Source of the DNA: Nitrospirales bacterium | Lineage (GTDB): Bacteria > Nitrospirota > Nitrospiria > Nitrospirales > UBA8639 | DNA length: 41,239 bases | Direction of reading: 5' to 3' | NCBI GenBank assembly: GCA_029261235.1 | Contig: JAJDBS010000009.1 | Coordinates: forward strand, 1-41,239 | Part shown: positions 9,907 to 17,434 of the stretch, in pieces | Position numbering within the stretch: the stretch's first letter is position 1 | Layout: every line of letters begins with the position of its first letter | The notes under the pieces: model-generated | Database searches by the model: none | What the model was told of the DNA's origin: nothing | What the model saw: only the letters and a program-made list of their open reading frames with translations | Translations under genes and position numbers: made by a program

Positions 9907-10940
9907 CGACGTATCGCGATGCTGGTGTGGATATTCAACGAGGGGACGATTTTGTCAAGCGAATCGGTCCGTTGGTACGCTCAACTTTTCGCCCAGAAGT
10001 TATGGGTGATTTAGGCGGCTTTGGAGGCCTGTTTCGATTTCCCTCTGAAAAATATCGCGAACCGATTCTCGTATCAGGCACGGATGGGGTCGGAACCAAA
10101 GTGAAGCTGGCCAAGATGATGAATCGCCACAACACTATTGGAATTGATCTCGTCGCCATGTGTGTCAACGACATCCTGGTGAGTGGAGCGGAACCACTTT
10201 TTTTCTTGGATTATTTAGCAACGGGGCATTTGGAGATCGATGTAGCTGAAGCCATTGTGCAAGGAATTGCGGATGGGTGTCGGCAGGCGGAATGCGCACT
10301 CATTGGTGGAGAAACGGCGGAAATGCCCTCCTGTTATCCCGGAACAGAATATGATCTAGCCGGCTTTGCGGTCGGAGTGGTTGAACGCTCCGAAATGTTG
10401 GGTAAAGATAAAATTCAGCACGGAGATGTGGTGATAGGTGTGGCCTCAAGCGGTCTCCATAGCAATGGCTATTCGCTGGCTCGGCGTGTCTTGTTTGAAG
10501 AACAGGGCTGGACTCCAGAAACGCAGGTGCCGGACTTATCGGAATTGCTCGGAGAGGCTTTGCTTCGTCCCACAACGATCTATGTCAAACTCGTGAAAGC
10601 CTTACTCGGTATGAGCCAAGTACATGGTCTTGCCCATATCACCGGAGGAGGCATTACCGGCAATCTGCCGCGTATTCTTCCCGAAGGCAGTGGTGCCGTG
10701 ATCGCGCGTAAGAGTTGGAAACCCTTACCCGTGTTTGGGGTGATTCAGCAAGCGGGGAAAATCGAACAAGAAGAAATGTTCAAGGTCTTTAATATGGGTG
10801 TCGGTCTCATCGTGGTCGCGCCATCGAATGAAGCTGAAAAGATCATTGAGACGATTCAAGGGCAGGGGATGGCCGGCTGGGTAATGGGAGAAATTGTGCC
10901 CTGTTCGTCATCCGATACCAAGTTGACCTATTCCAACTGA
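9903..10940 (+). CDS. purM: Phosphoribosylformylglycinamidine cyclo-ligase
   Basis: AIR synthetase: the ATP-dependent ring closure of FGAM in de novo purine synthesis, cytoplasmic. The 345-residue length is the usual one. Conserved blocks are visible: VSGTDGVGTKVKLA, IGIDLVAMCVNDILVSGAEP, the GGETAEMPSCYPGTEYDLAG segment, and HITGGGITGNLPR. The start overlaps the stop of the RNA methyltransferase by ATGA, and purN follows after 11 bases. Purine genes thus sit at the distal end of the ntrYX run. Confidence 0.97.
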   Translation: MTTYRDAGVDIQRGDDFVKRIGPLVRSTFRPEVMGDLGGFGGLFRFPSEKYREPILVSGTDGVGTKVKLAKMMNRHNTIGIDLVAMCVNDILVSGAEPLFFLDYLATGHLEIDVAEAIVQGIADGCRQAECALIGGETAEMPSCYPGTEYDLAGFAVGVVERSEMLGKDKIQHGDVVIGVASSGLHSNGYSLARRVLFEEQGWTPETQVPDLSELLGEALLRPTTIYVKLVKALLGMSQVHGLAHITGGGITGNLPRILPEGSGAVIARKSWKPLPVFGVIQQAGKIEQEEMFKVFNMGVGLIVVAPSNEAEKIIETIQGQGMAGWVMGEIVPCSSSDTKLTYSN

Positions 10941-10951
10941 AATTTTAAACG

Positions 10952-11572
10952 ATGGCACTAGTATTAGGAGTTTTAATTTCAGGGCGTGGGTCAAATCTTG
11001 TGGCGATTCTTGACGCCATACAGGAAGGCACACTCGATGCCATCGTTAAAATTGTCATCACGAATAAAGAGAACGCAGGAGGACTGGAACTCGCAAAACA
11101 ACGAGGCATACATACGCAGTTCATAGATCCTAAGCCGTTTGCACAAGAAAACAATCGACGAGAAGCCTATGATGTGGCGGTAGGCAAGATACTTCAAGAA
11201 CACGATGTGGAATGCGTCGTGTTGGCAGGCTATATGCGCATTGTCACTCCAGCCCTCATCCGAATGTTCCCTTCAAAAATGGTGAACATTCACCCGTCCC
11301 TCCTTCCTTCGTTCCCTGGATTGGATGCTCAAAAACAGGCGCTGGAGTGGGGAGCCAAAGTCAGCGGTTGTTCAGTGCATTTTGTGACCGAAGGTGTCGA
11401 TGAGGGGCCGATTATTTGCCAAAAGGCGGTAGAGATCAAAGGACAGGATACTGTGGAGACCTTGTCCGCTCGAATCTTAGAACAAGAACATCAACTGTAT
11501 CCGCAAGCCCTGCAACTCATGGTACAAGGGAAATTACAAGTTGAAGGCCGAACAGTAAAAATTCTTCAATAA
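10952..11572 (+). CDS. purN: Phosphoribosylglycinamide formyltransferase
   Basis: Transfers a formyl group from 10-formyl-THF to GAR in purine synthesis. The 206-residue protein has the N-terminal SGRGSNLVAILDA phosphate loop, the folate-site stretch VNIHPSLLPSFPG (catalytic Asn and His) and the GCSVHFVTEGVDEGPII block carrying the catalytic Asp. It starts 11 bases after purM, so the two are cotranscribed. A strong intrinsic terminator lies about 70 bases downstream, ending the run that begins with ntrY. Confidence 0.96.
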   Translation: MALVLGVLISGRGSNLVAILDAIQEGTLDAIVKIVITNKENAGGLELAKQRGIHTQFIDPKPFAQENNRREAYDVAVGKILQEHDVECVVLAGYMRIVTPALIRMFPSKMVNIHPSLLPSFPGLDAQKQALEWGAKVSGCSVHFVTEGVDEGPIICQKAVEIKGQDTVETLSARILEQEHQLYPQALQLMVQGKLQVEGRTVKILQ

Positions 11573-11643
11573 GATAATGAAGATTCCGATCAATACGGTG
11601 TTCTGTGATTACAATAGGAAAATGAGGTTTTACTGGGCAAATG

Positions 11644-11678
11644 AAAATTCCCCTCCTTTGTAAGGACGGGGAATTTTT
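11644..11678 (+). terminator. Intrinsic terminator after purN
   Basis: Inverted repeat AAAATTCCCCTCCTT / AAGGA-C-GGGGAATTTT with a single bulged C and a 4-base loop, running into a T tract at 11674-11678. A second short hairpin (TTCCGAA at 11677-11683 with TTCGGAA at 11693-11699) follows at once. The structure closes the purMN transcript. Confidence 0.85.
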
Positions 11679-11831
11679 CCGAAGAGGGATAATTCGGAAG
11701 GTAGAGACGTAGGGCGAGACTAAATATCCAATATGGCCTATATCTCAAGTAAATAAACATCAAAGCTCATTAAAACTCTTGAGACAACAAAAGTTTTTGC
11801 CGAAGAGATAGCAACATCCATCAGGCTTCGC

Positions 11832-11837
11832 TATAAT
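11832..11837 (+). promoter_or_regulatory. Possible -10 box of the tRNA-Ala gene
   Basis: A perfect TATAAT lies 63 bases upstream of the tRNA 5' end. No convincing -35 hexamer is at the right distance, so this is only a candidate. Confidence 0.3.
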
Positions 11838-11900
11838 TCGAACTGCTTAAGGAAGTAACTTCTCGGTTTCAGTCTTTCTATCCCAACCTTCAAAATGTGT

Positions 11901-11976
11901 GGGGGGCTAGCTCAGTTGGGAGAGCGCAACGTTCGCAACGTTGAGGTCGGGGGTTCGATTCCCCTGCCCTCCACCA
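11901..11976 (+). tRNA. tRNA-Ala (anticodon CGC)
   Basis: Complete cloverleaf with encoded CCA (11974-11976). The acceptor strands GGGGGGC and GCCCTCC pair and contain the G3-U70 wobble that is the alanine identity element. The anticodon stem CAACG/CGTTG encloses the loop TTCGCAA, giving anticodon CGC. The gene marks the left edge of a decayed, gene-poor region. I saw no duplicate of its 3' end within the window. Confidence 0.96.
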
Positions 11977-12769
11977 TTTACCATAACTGATTGCTATTAA
12001 GAGCATTAATCAGTCTTTCCTTATCTTTCCCAAAACATACTCTCCATCCTTCTAATCGCCAATAAACCTGATAGGCACTGAGGTTATGGCGGTTTGAAAT
12101 CCCTTGTTGTAGCCAAAGGATATCAGCTCGGATATTTCGGGTATTTCTCGATTGCAGTCATACTTGGATAGTGTGCATATTTCTCACCACATCCGAAGGA
12201 CCTTGGCGGCCATACGGAAATTCGCCGACTCAACATCCGCAGAAATGGATTCGAGGGACACCCAAGCGAAATAGCTTGTTGATACTCCTCCACAAGTACA
12301 CCTCCTTCTGCTTCTCGCCTCAAATATTTCCTGACACGGTTGAGTCTCTTGGGCTCAGGAAGATGTGGGTCAAGTCTTTTGTTCAATGGTCATGGTAAGT
12401 CCCGCTATATACGGGACTTATCTCTAGTGCCTGTGATTTAAAGCCGGACCATTGTGGGATTTTGTGAATTTCTCAACGACGGCGTAGCCGATGAAGATTG
12501 AGTCGAGATGCTAGCCGGGAGACGGCAGGATAATTCTTTAAACGTTAACCGAATCTATCACGCAATATAACTGCAAGAACAGACTTGACCCGCATTTCAG
12601 GTAAGACCGTGAATGCGAAGACCGTGACTCTCAATTCTACGTATCTATAGGCCACATTACTCTTTCCGACCCAAGGAAGCTAAGAAAGGACTGGAGCTGA
12701 CCGTAGCCGTTTCAATATTATTGCATCGCTTTTTTTTCAGATTTTCAAGCGAGGAACAGCGGCCAAGTG
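11977..12769. other. Gene-poor stretch after tRNA-Ala
   Basis: About 790 bases without a supportable gene. A minus-strand frame of 87 codons (12123-12386) exists but has no ribosome site, no recognisable domain and unusual composition. A perfect hairpin lies at 12396-12420. Location beside a tRNA and next to broken genes suggests remnants of integrated DNA; this is inference. Confidence 0.5.
12396..12420. repeat. Perfect 9-bp inverted repeat
   Basis: TAAGTCCCG and CGGGACTTA separated by the 7-base loop CTATATA. No clear T tract follows on either side, so a terminator role is uncertain. It could be a leftover of a lost transcription unit. Confidence 0.55.
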
Positions 12770-13379
12770 TTAAGGCGTCTCTTGTGTTTCATCGTTTTCC
12801 AATTCCCGTGTGGGGATTGGGTCCTCAAATGGTCCGACTAAATTTGTACGATGAAAATCAATAAAAAAGAACAGGGTATATTCATTATAAAAGGTTGAGG
12901 CCTGCAACCAGGGTGTCGAACGAATAAATTGACCAGTGGTTGTTTCAAAAATATCAAGTCGAAATCGAGTGAATCCTACTTGATAGTGAGCCTTGTATAT
13001 GGCGATTTCTGGTAAGGCGAAAGGCAGCAGCACACTCTGAACGGGCGGCATGCCAAAAAATGACTGACTTTGTTCAGTTCCTAAGCTTTGAACCAGAATC
13101 TGGATTTTGTAAGTGGCCTCTTGGCTTTCAGGTGGAAGACGTAATCCCTGTTCTCCTAACCATTGGCCTACGGCTCCAACGAGAAAGCGCTGTTCGATCG
13201 TAAGCCCAGTCGTCTCTAGTTTGACTGTTGCACTTTTTGGGAGTGGAAGAGGTGTCGCGTCTTTGACGTGAAGGCTACGCTCGACGGCTTGTGTCTTGAT
13301 CAGGCGTTGGGAGTTCTTTCATCGAGGCGCAGCCTGTCAAGGCAATGAGTAGAACGCCGAGAGCAATTTTGGTTTTCAA
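12770..13379 (-). pseudogene. Frameshifted lipoprotein gene
   Basis: Reading the minus strand from a TTG at 13379 gives a lipoprotein signal peptide (MKTKIALGVLLIALTGC followed by ASMKELP, a canonical LTGC lipobox). That frame hits a TAG after about 33 codons, near 13280. The adjacent frame is open from that point to the stop at 12770, with a continuous plausible protein (…VERSLHVKDATPLPLPK… to …TRELENDETQETP). Joining the two by a one-base shift near 13280-13320 gives about 200 residues. So this is either a recent frameshift mutation or an assembly error. The mature part is not a family I recognise. The internal ATG at 13051 gives only the last 93 residues. Confidence 0.65.
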
Positions 13380-13385
13380 TGTTAG

Positions 13386-13420
13386 GTTCCCCTGGATTTC
13401 GTGGACAGGTTAGTTAAACC
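13386..13420. repeat. IS-end-like motif, copy 1
   Basis: TTCCCC followed by a T-rich spacer and then GGACAGGTTAGTTAAACC. A similar run (TTCCCC, spacer, GGACAGGTTGGTAAAGCC) occurs at 38058-38089. The arrangement resembles solitary ends of an IS3-type element, but no transposase is near either copy. Family assignment is inference. Confidence 0.3.
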
Positions 13421-13643
13421 ACAAGAAGGGCAGAAAGCTCTCCCAGCTATCTTCCAAACTCGTGCGATATCGTTCCATCATCTTCTCCCAACTGAAATGA
13501 TGGTTTCACTAAAAATCAGTAATTTGGCGTAGCGTAACATCCTAAGGCACTTTCCAGAGGGAAAGTACATTGAGTGAGAGGAAAGAGGGCGAGATGATAA
13601 TAGTTTAATAAATCAGTCCCTGGCTTGTCATTGCGAATAAAGC

Positions 13644-14030
13644 GGTCAGGATTGCCTGAATCGAATCAATTAATCACTCTTGGTCCCTGGCCAGAAAACA
13701 CTGGCTGCACGTATCGGACGGAGTTATGATGGGCGCCTCTTCTACTGACTGCCTTCATTGTCTTCAATGCCTCTATCAGTAGGGTTATGCTGTGAATGAC
13801 GAAGATCTGTCTGGGCCAGCCAGCACTCGAGTCTTCTCAGAAGCGCGCAGTACGATTGGCTGGTTGGCTCGACATTTCGTGACGGCCACATTCCACGAGG
13901 TGGCCGTCTATTTTCATCGGACTCCGTCCACCTTCAGTCGGCATATTGCAAAATCGATGACGGTGTGCGCAGTCGTAAAGAGGGGGATACTCAAGTTGAA
14001 TCAATGCATTAACGCAGGCCTGATCCATTT
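13644..14030 (+). repeat. Direct repeat, copy A (REP-transposase 3' remnant)
   Basis: About 390 bases that align along their whole length with 14626-15023 in the same orientation, sharing long blocks such as CAGAAGCGCGCAG and GATTGGCTGGTTGGCTCGAC with scattered substitutions and short gaps. The two copies flank the lipoprotein gene at 14109-14588. Confidence 0.75.
13792..14030 (+). pseudogene. REP-associated transposase C-terminal fragment, copy A
   Basis: The readable part (NDEDLSGPASTRVFSEARSTI, then GWLARHF and the FHRTPSTFSRHI helix) resembles the DnaA-C-like helix-turn-helix that ends REP-associated tyrosine (Y1, RayT-like) transposases. The catalytic HUH domain is absent. Compared with copy B (IGQIDAGVRSREG), copy A has lost one base at about 13950, so its frame runs into unrelated sequence after SRHIAKS. 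It is non-functional. Confidence 0.6.
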
Positions 14031-14108
14031 TATATTAGGCGCAGGGCAGCTAGATTTCCGCACCTTAAATCAGATTGCGAACGATAATCTTGGAACCTCA
14101 TCCTAATC

Positions 14109-14588
14109 ATGTTCTCTTCATTCCTACCCTTCCATAAAAAGTGGATCCCGGTCTTGCTCCTCCTGTCATTGCTCATCACGGGATGCTTTACCGTGATACC
14201 AGCGCATAAGGACGTCGCAGAAGATTGCGAACTTTGGTCAAGAGAATGGGAGCTTGACCTCTCGGAGTCAAATGTGTCTCTTCTGCACGGCTCCATTAAT
14301 TGCTCTGAGCCTGAATGCGTGTTGGTTGTGGCGTTGAGCCTCGTGGCTATTCCTGTCATGTCTTTTATTGTATCTGGCAGCGTTGTCGTGGTGGGAAACA
14401 CCGTCCACTGGATAGAGGAACAAGGGTCGTGCGAAGAAAGTATGACACAAGAAGCAATTCACACATTAGTGCAATCCGCAAAATCCGCTGGTGGCGTCAT
14501 GATTCAATCCGGAAATGAGTTTTTGAAGTGGTTAGAGCAGCAATCGAGTCTAGCAGCTGAAAAAGAAGAAGAGGGTACCAGGCTATAA
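14109..14588 (+). CDS. Small hypothetical lipoprotein
   Basis: A 159-residue protein with a clear lipoprotein signal: basic HKK, a hydrophobic run, and lipobox LITGC with the lipidated Cys at 26. A second hydrophobic stretch (about 70-95, VLVVALSLVAIPVMSFIVSGS) could insert in a membrane. The remainder is acidic and helical, ending in a Glu/Lys-rich tail. I do not recognise a family. No strong ribosome site precedes the ATG. It lies exactly between the two transposase-remnant repeats, so it may have been carried or trapped by them. Confidence 0.6.
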   Translation: MFSSFLPFHKKWIPVLLLLSLLITGCFTVIPAHKDVAEDCELWSREWELDLSESNVSLLHGSINCSEPECVLVVALSLVAIPVMSFIVSGSVVVVGNTVHWIEEQGSCEESMTQEAIHTLVQSAKSAGGVMIQSGNEFLKWLEQQSSLAAEKEEEGTRL

Positions 14589-14625
14589 GAGATAATACAC
14601 TTTAAACTCAGCAGATAAATAAATG

Positions 14626-15023
14626 GGTCAGGCTTGCGTTATTGCCATAATCGAGTCAATTAATGACTCTTGGGCCATGGCCAGAAAACCCAGCCTGCAC
14701 GTATCGGACGGTGTCATAATGGGTACCCCAGCTCCTTGCCTGCCTTCATTGCCATTATCAGTAGTGCATATGCAGTGAACGACGAAGATCTGCGTGGGCC
14801 AGCCCGCATTCGCGTTTTCTCAGAAGCGCGCAGGGCGATTGGCTGGTTGGCTCGACAGTTCGGGACGGACAGCCAACAAGAGGCGCTCGTCTATTTTCAT
14901 AGGGCTGCGTCCACTTTCAGTCGGCACATTGGTCAAATCGATGCCGGTGTGCGCAGTCGCGAAGGGGGCATGCCCACGTTGCAGCAATACATTCAAGCAT
15001 TCACACAGGCCTGAACCCATTAT
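14626..15023 (+). repeat. Direct repeat, copy B (REP-transposase 3' remnant)
   Basis: Diverged copy of 13644-14030. Near its start it contains the palindromic run GAGTCAATTAATGACTC (14650s), which is degraded in copy A. Such a short palindrome is compatible with a REP-like sequence associated with this transposase class; the link is inference. Confidence 0.75.
14670..15014 (+). pseudogene. REP-associated transposase C-terminal fragment, copy B
   Basis: The open frame covers only the C-terminal region: NDEDLRGPARIRVFSEARRA, GWLARQFGT and FHRAASTFSRHIGQIDAGV, a DnaA-C-like helix-turn-helix as found at the end of RayT-type transposases. The N-terminal Y1 nuclease domain with its HUH motif is missing, and the ATG at 14670 lies in sequence that does not look like the family. 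The frame is intact through the helix-turn-helix, unlike copy A. Confidence 0.6.
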
Positions 15024-15191
15024 TATCTAAGTCTTCACTCGGTGCCCGATCTTCCAGGGGAAGATCAGTGTTTGATACAATTCAAAAATGAGGGTTGGGG
15101 CGTTGGGTTAAAGCGGCTACGTCTGGTGCTATGACTTTAGGCAATGTTTGATGTTTACACATTGCTGTTTCGGAGGCTTTTTTATCAGATT

Positions 15192-15320
15192 TTAAAAAGA
15201 TGAGGGAAGATCAACCGAAGCTCCCTGAAGGATGCGATTCCACTCTTCTGAACGTTGAAACAGGTGGGTTGCATGTTCTTGCCTGGTGTCCATCATGAGT
15301 CGCAATTCCCTATAAGCCAT
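15192..15320 (-). CDS. Possible 43-aa small ORF after marR
   Basis: Minus-strand frame starting MAYRELRLMMDTRQ and ending at a TAA (15192-15194). The open frame extends upstream into the end of marR. It is strongly helical and amphipathic with normal-looking composition, but it has no ribosome site and no family I know. It could be the truncated end of a lost gene. Confidence 0.25.
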   Translation of the reverse strand: MAYRELRLMMDTRQEHATHLFQRSEEWNRILQGASVDLPSSF

Positions 15321-15342
15321 GAAGCGATATAAAGTCCTGGCT

Positions 15343-15906
15343 TCATGATGCGTATGCGTGTTCTCGACAGATTAGCTGGACTTCTCGTTTGCTCAACGCT
15401 TCCTGTGTCAATCCACAGATGTATCCGTTTTTATGCTGTTCATTAAAGCGGCACGTATGGCAGGCTGCAAACGTCTTCCGGTCATTAATCTGTTGCATAT
15501 CGCGCAATAATACGCGTAGGTTTTCCTCAAGTTTCCCAACTTGTAAGGAACTGGTTGTGGCGAGTGCCGAGTCCAGGCTTTTGGTAGGAAGAGATTGCAC
15601 GATAAGCTTCCTTCCCTGCGGGGTTGGTGACAGGTGTGTGACCCGTTTATCGTGAGAGTCCTGTTCTTTCTTCACAAACCCTTTCTGCTCTAGAACCTTC
15701 AGCGTTTGTGAAACTGTACCCTTTGTCAGCCCTAAATACTCGGTGACGGCTTGTGGTGTGTCTGAATAGCGATTGCATCGTGTCAGGTAGGTCAAGGCCT
15801 CTATTTGTATAGGCTGCAATCCATATTCCAACCCAAATGTTCGTACCTCCATTCGAAGAAGGTTGCTCAGTCGTTCCAAGAGGTCCTGTATATCTCGTCC
15901 ACTCAT
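15343..15906 (-). CDS. MarR-family regulator with C-terminal cysteine cluster
   Basis: A 187-residue winged-helix regulator. The MarR core (about 1-140) has the recognition region TEYLGLTKGTVSQTLKVLEQ and the wing KKEQDSHDKRVTHLSPTPQG. A C-terminal extension (about 145-187) carries four cysteines in C-x2-C-x11-C-x15-C spacing (149, 152, 164, 180) followed by EH. That layout suggests a metal or iron-sulfur site, hence redox or metal sensing; this is inference. The start ATG sits 6 bases after a strong -10 box, implying a leaderless mRNA. The target is unknown. It may autoregulate through the AGGTACCT palindrome at 15944. No intact divergent gene is recognisable. Confidence 0.85.
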   Translation of the reverse strand: MSGRDIQDLLERLSNLLRMEVRTFGLEYGLQPIQIEALTYLTRCNRYSDTPQAVTEYLGLTKGTVSQTLKVLEQKGFVKKEQDSHDKRVTHLSPTPQGRKLIVQSLPTKSLDSALATTSSLQVGKLEENLRVLLRDMQQINDRKTFAACHTCRFNEQHKNGYICGLTQEALSKREVQLICREHAYAS

Positions 15907-15912
15907 AACGTG

Positions 15913-15951
15913 ATTGTATCGTCTCGATGCGTTCTTGACAAATAGGTACCT
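15913..15951 (-). promoter_or_regulatory. marR promoter with candidate operator
   Basis: On the minus strand TTGTCA (rc of 15936-15941) and TACAAT (rc of 15913-15918) are separated by exactly 17 bases. The -10 ends 6 bases before the marR ATG, so transcription should start at or next to the start codon. A perfect palindrome AGGTACCT (15944-15951) abuts the -35 and is a plausible binding site for MarR itself. Confidence 0.55.
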
Positions 15952-16030
15952 CTATGAGAGTGCTATAAAGTATTGAGGCGAAACTATAAATTGTTAATCT
16001 TTCAAGAAGAACAGTGTTGAAAAAAGCCAT

Positions 16031-16510
16031 TTTTGATCATGACAATCGGATCCATCAGTCTTTGATCATGACACTCATGGGGAAGTACCGGGAACGGCCT
16101 TGTCGCCATCGGTAGACCCGAAGTGCTTTGTGTGGCAGCCACATTGTCACGGCCTGTTTCATCCGCCGATGGTCGCATGATGAGGAATTCTCCAGGCACA
16201 GGCGTGAATGAAAACATCAGCGGCCTGATCCTGAAGTTTTTCTTGAAAGACCAGTATTTGTCTGTGGTGACAGATGGGCAATTGACAACGGTCATGGATA
16301 TCTTCAGTCATCGACCCAGTAAGACTCGCGGCTATGGCACACTACATGAAGTCTTCTTTGACTCGTCGACATCATTCACTGTTGCACGTACGAATTCAAC
16401 TCAAGGGAAGTCATAAGGAAATGTAGGTTTAACTCCATTTGGTGTGAGGCAGGCTCACGATTTCTGTTCGTCCTCCGGTGGTATAAGATGAGCACAACGA
16501 CGTGTGCGAT
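16031..16510. other. Unassigned stretch between marR and msrA, possible decayed gene
   Basis: No supportable intact gene. On the plus strand a frame open from about 16080 to the stop at 16416 has protein-like composition (for example NISGLILKFFLKDQYLSVVT and HRPSKTRGYGTLHEVFFD). It has no start with a ribosome site, and a short open frame in another phase precedes it (from 16018). It could be the remnant of a divergent MarR target. TTTGATCATGACA occurs twice, at 16032-16044 and 16061-16073. A hairpin with arms near AACGA-C-GTGTG and CACAC-T-CGTT overlaps the end of msrA at about 16496-16526. Confidence 0.35.
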
Positions 16511-17014
16511 TCACACTCGTTGCGGCAACTTCCAGTTGGGCCTGGGAAAGTGGCAGGTATACCCGTTGGGATATCGTTGGAGATAATCCTGATGCTCTGG
16601 TTCAGCCACCCAGAACGGCCCCGCCGGAAGAACCTCCGTAACCACTTCTCCCGACCACAGTCCCGACGCATTGACCTCAACAATCGTCTCTTGCGCGACG
16701 GTGCGTTGCGTATCGGACGTGTAGTAGATCCCTGATCGATAGGAACTTCCTTGATCGTTGCCCTGGCGATTCACGGTGGTGGGATCGTGGATCTGAAAAT
16801 ACAGCTCCAATACATTGCGGAACGTCAACATGTCTGGGTCGAATACAACCTCGATGGCTTCCGCATGCGTACCATGATTGCGATACGTGGCGTTAGGCAC
16901 ATCGCCGCCGCTATAACCGACGCGTGTGGAGAGCACACCCGGCAGCTTGCGGATGAGATCCTGCATGCCCCAGAAACACCCTCCGGCTAAAATTGCTGTT
17001 TCCATTTTGCTCAT
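16511..17014 (-). CDS. msrA: Peptide methionine sulfoxide reductase MsrA
   Basis: Reduces the S epimer of methionine sulfoxide in proteins. The 167-residue protein starts with the family hallmark [10 protein letters not shown] (catalytic Cys 13) and contains [29 protein letters not shown]-type sequence ([16 protein letters not shown]) and [13 protein letters not shown]. No signal peptide, so cytoplasmic. The ATG overlaps the TGA of a decayed upstream msrB (ATGA), so the original gene pair was translationally coupled. The recycling cysteines near the C-terminus of some MsrAs are not obvious, although a YTCHFPRP cysteine is present near 155. Confidence 0.93.
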   Translation of the reverse strand: MSKMETAILAGGCFWGMQDLIRKLPGVLSTRVGYSGGDVPNATYRNHGTHAEAIEVVFDPDMLTFRNVLELYFQIHDPTTVNRQGNDQGSSYRSGIYYTSDTQRTVAQETIVEVNASGLWSGEVVTEVLPAGPFWVAEPEHQDYLQRYPNGYTCHFPRPNWKLPQRV

Positions 17015-17380
17015 GATTTTGTTCCTTTCATCGTAATGGCTGTTCGTCTCTCTTCATGCTCGTGCTTCGAGAAGGGTGAGACATCCATTTTTTTCTTTGA
17101 CGAGATGGCATTGATACAACAGCGCAACTCACTCGGTTCCGACCCATCCTGAAACACATGCCCGAGATGAGCCTCTCAGACATGACATGTCGTCTTCGTC
17201 CGGTCCAAGCTGTGACCGTTGTCCTGGTGATAAGTGATCATGCTCTGTGCCAGGGGTTGAGTAAAAATTGCCCAACAGGAATGACTCTCATACATGCTCG
17301 TGACATCAAAGAGCAGCGTACCGCAACAGAGGCACTAGTAGCGACCAGGCTCAAACAATCGTGTGGTCTTGTTCGGTCCT
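17011..17380 (-). pseudogene. msrB: Decayed msrB (methionine-R-sulfoxide reductase)
   Basis: A minus-strand frame ending in the TGA at 17011-17013 reads as MsrB with lesions: FEPGRY-stop-CLCCGTLLFDV, then TSMYESHSCWAIFTQPLA, NGHSLDRTKTTCHV-stop-EAHLGHVFQDGSEP, LRCCINAISSK. The first stop (TAG) replaces a residue before the first zinc CxxC. The second (TGA) replaces a zinc-ligand Cys of the second CxxC. The usual GWPSF reads CWAIF. The N-terminal third is missing next to gdhA. The last codons still overlap the msrA start by ATGA, so decay is fairly recent. Confidence 0.8.
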
Positions 17381-17434
17381 CAAATCACTCAACCACCTTG
17401 GAGAATCGGAGATTCCAGCATTCAAAAGCCTGCT

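Noticed and set aside
12123-12386. 87-codon minus-strand ORF after tRNA-Ala
   Set aside because: No ribosome site, no domain recognised, and composition unlike the neighbouring genes.
17011-17380. TGA in msrB as selenocysteine
   Set aside because: The TGA replaces a structural zinc-ligand Cys, not the catalytic residue. A TAG and a missing N-terminus are also present, so decay is simpler.
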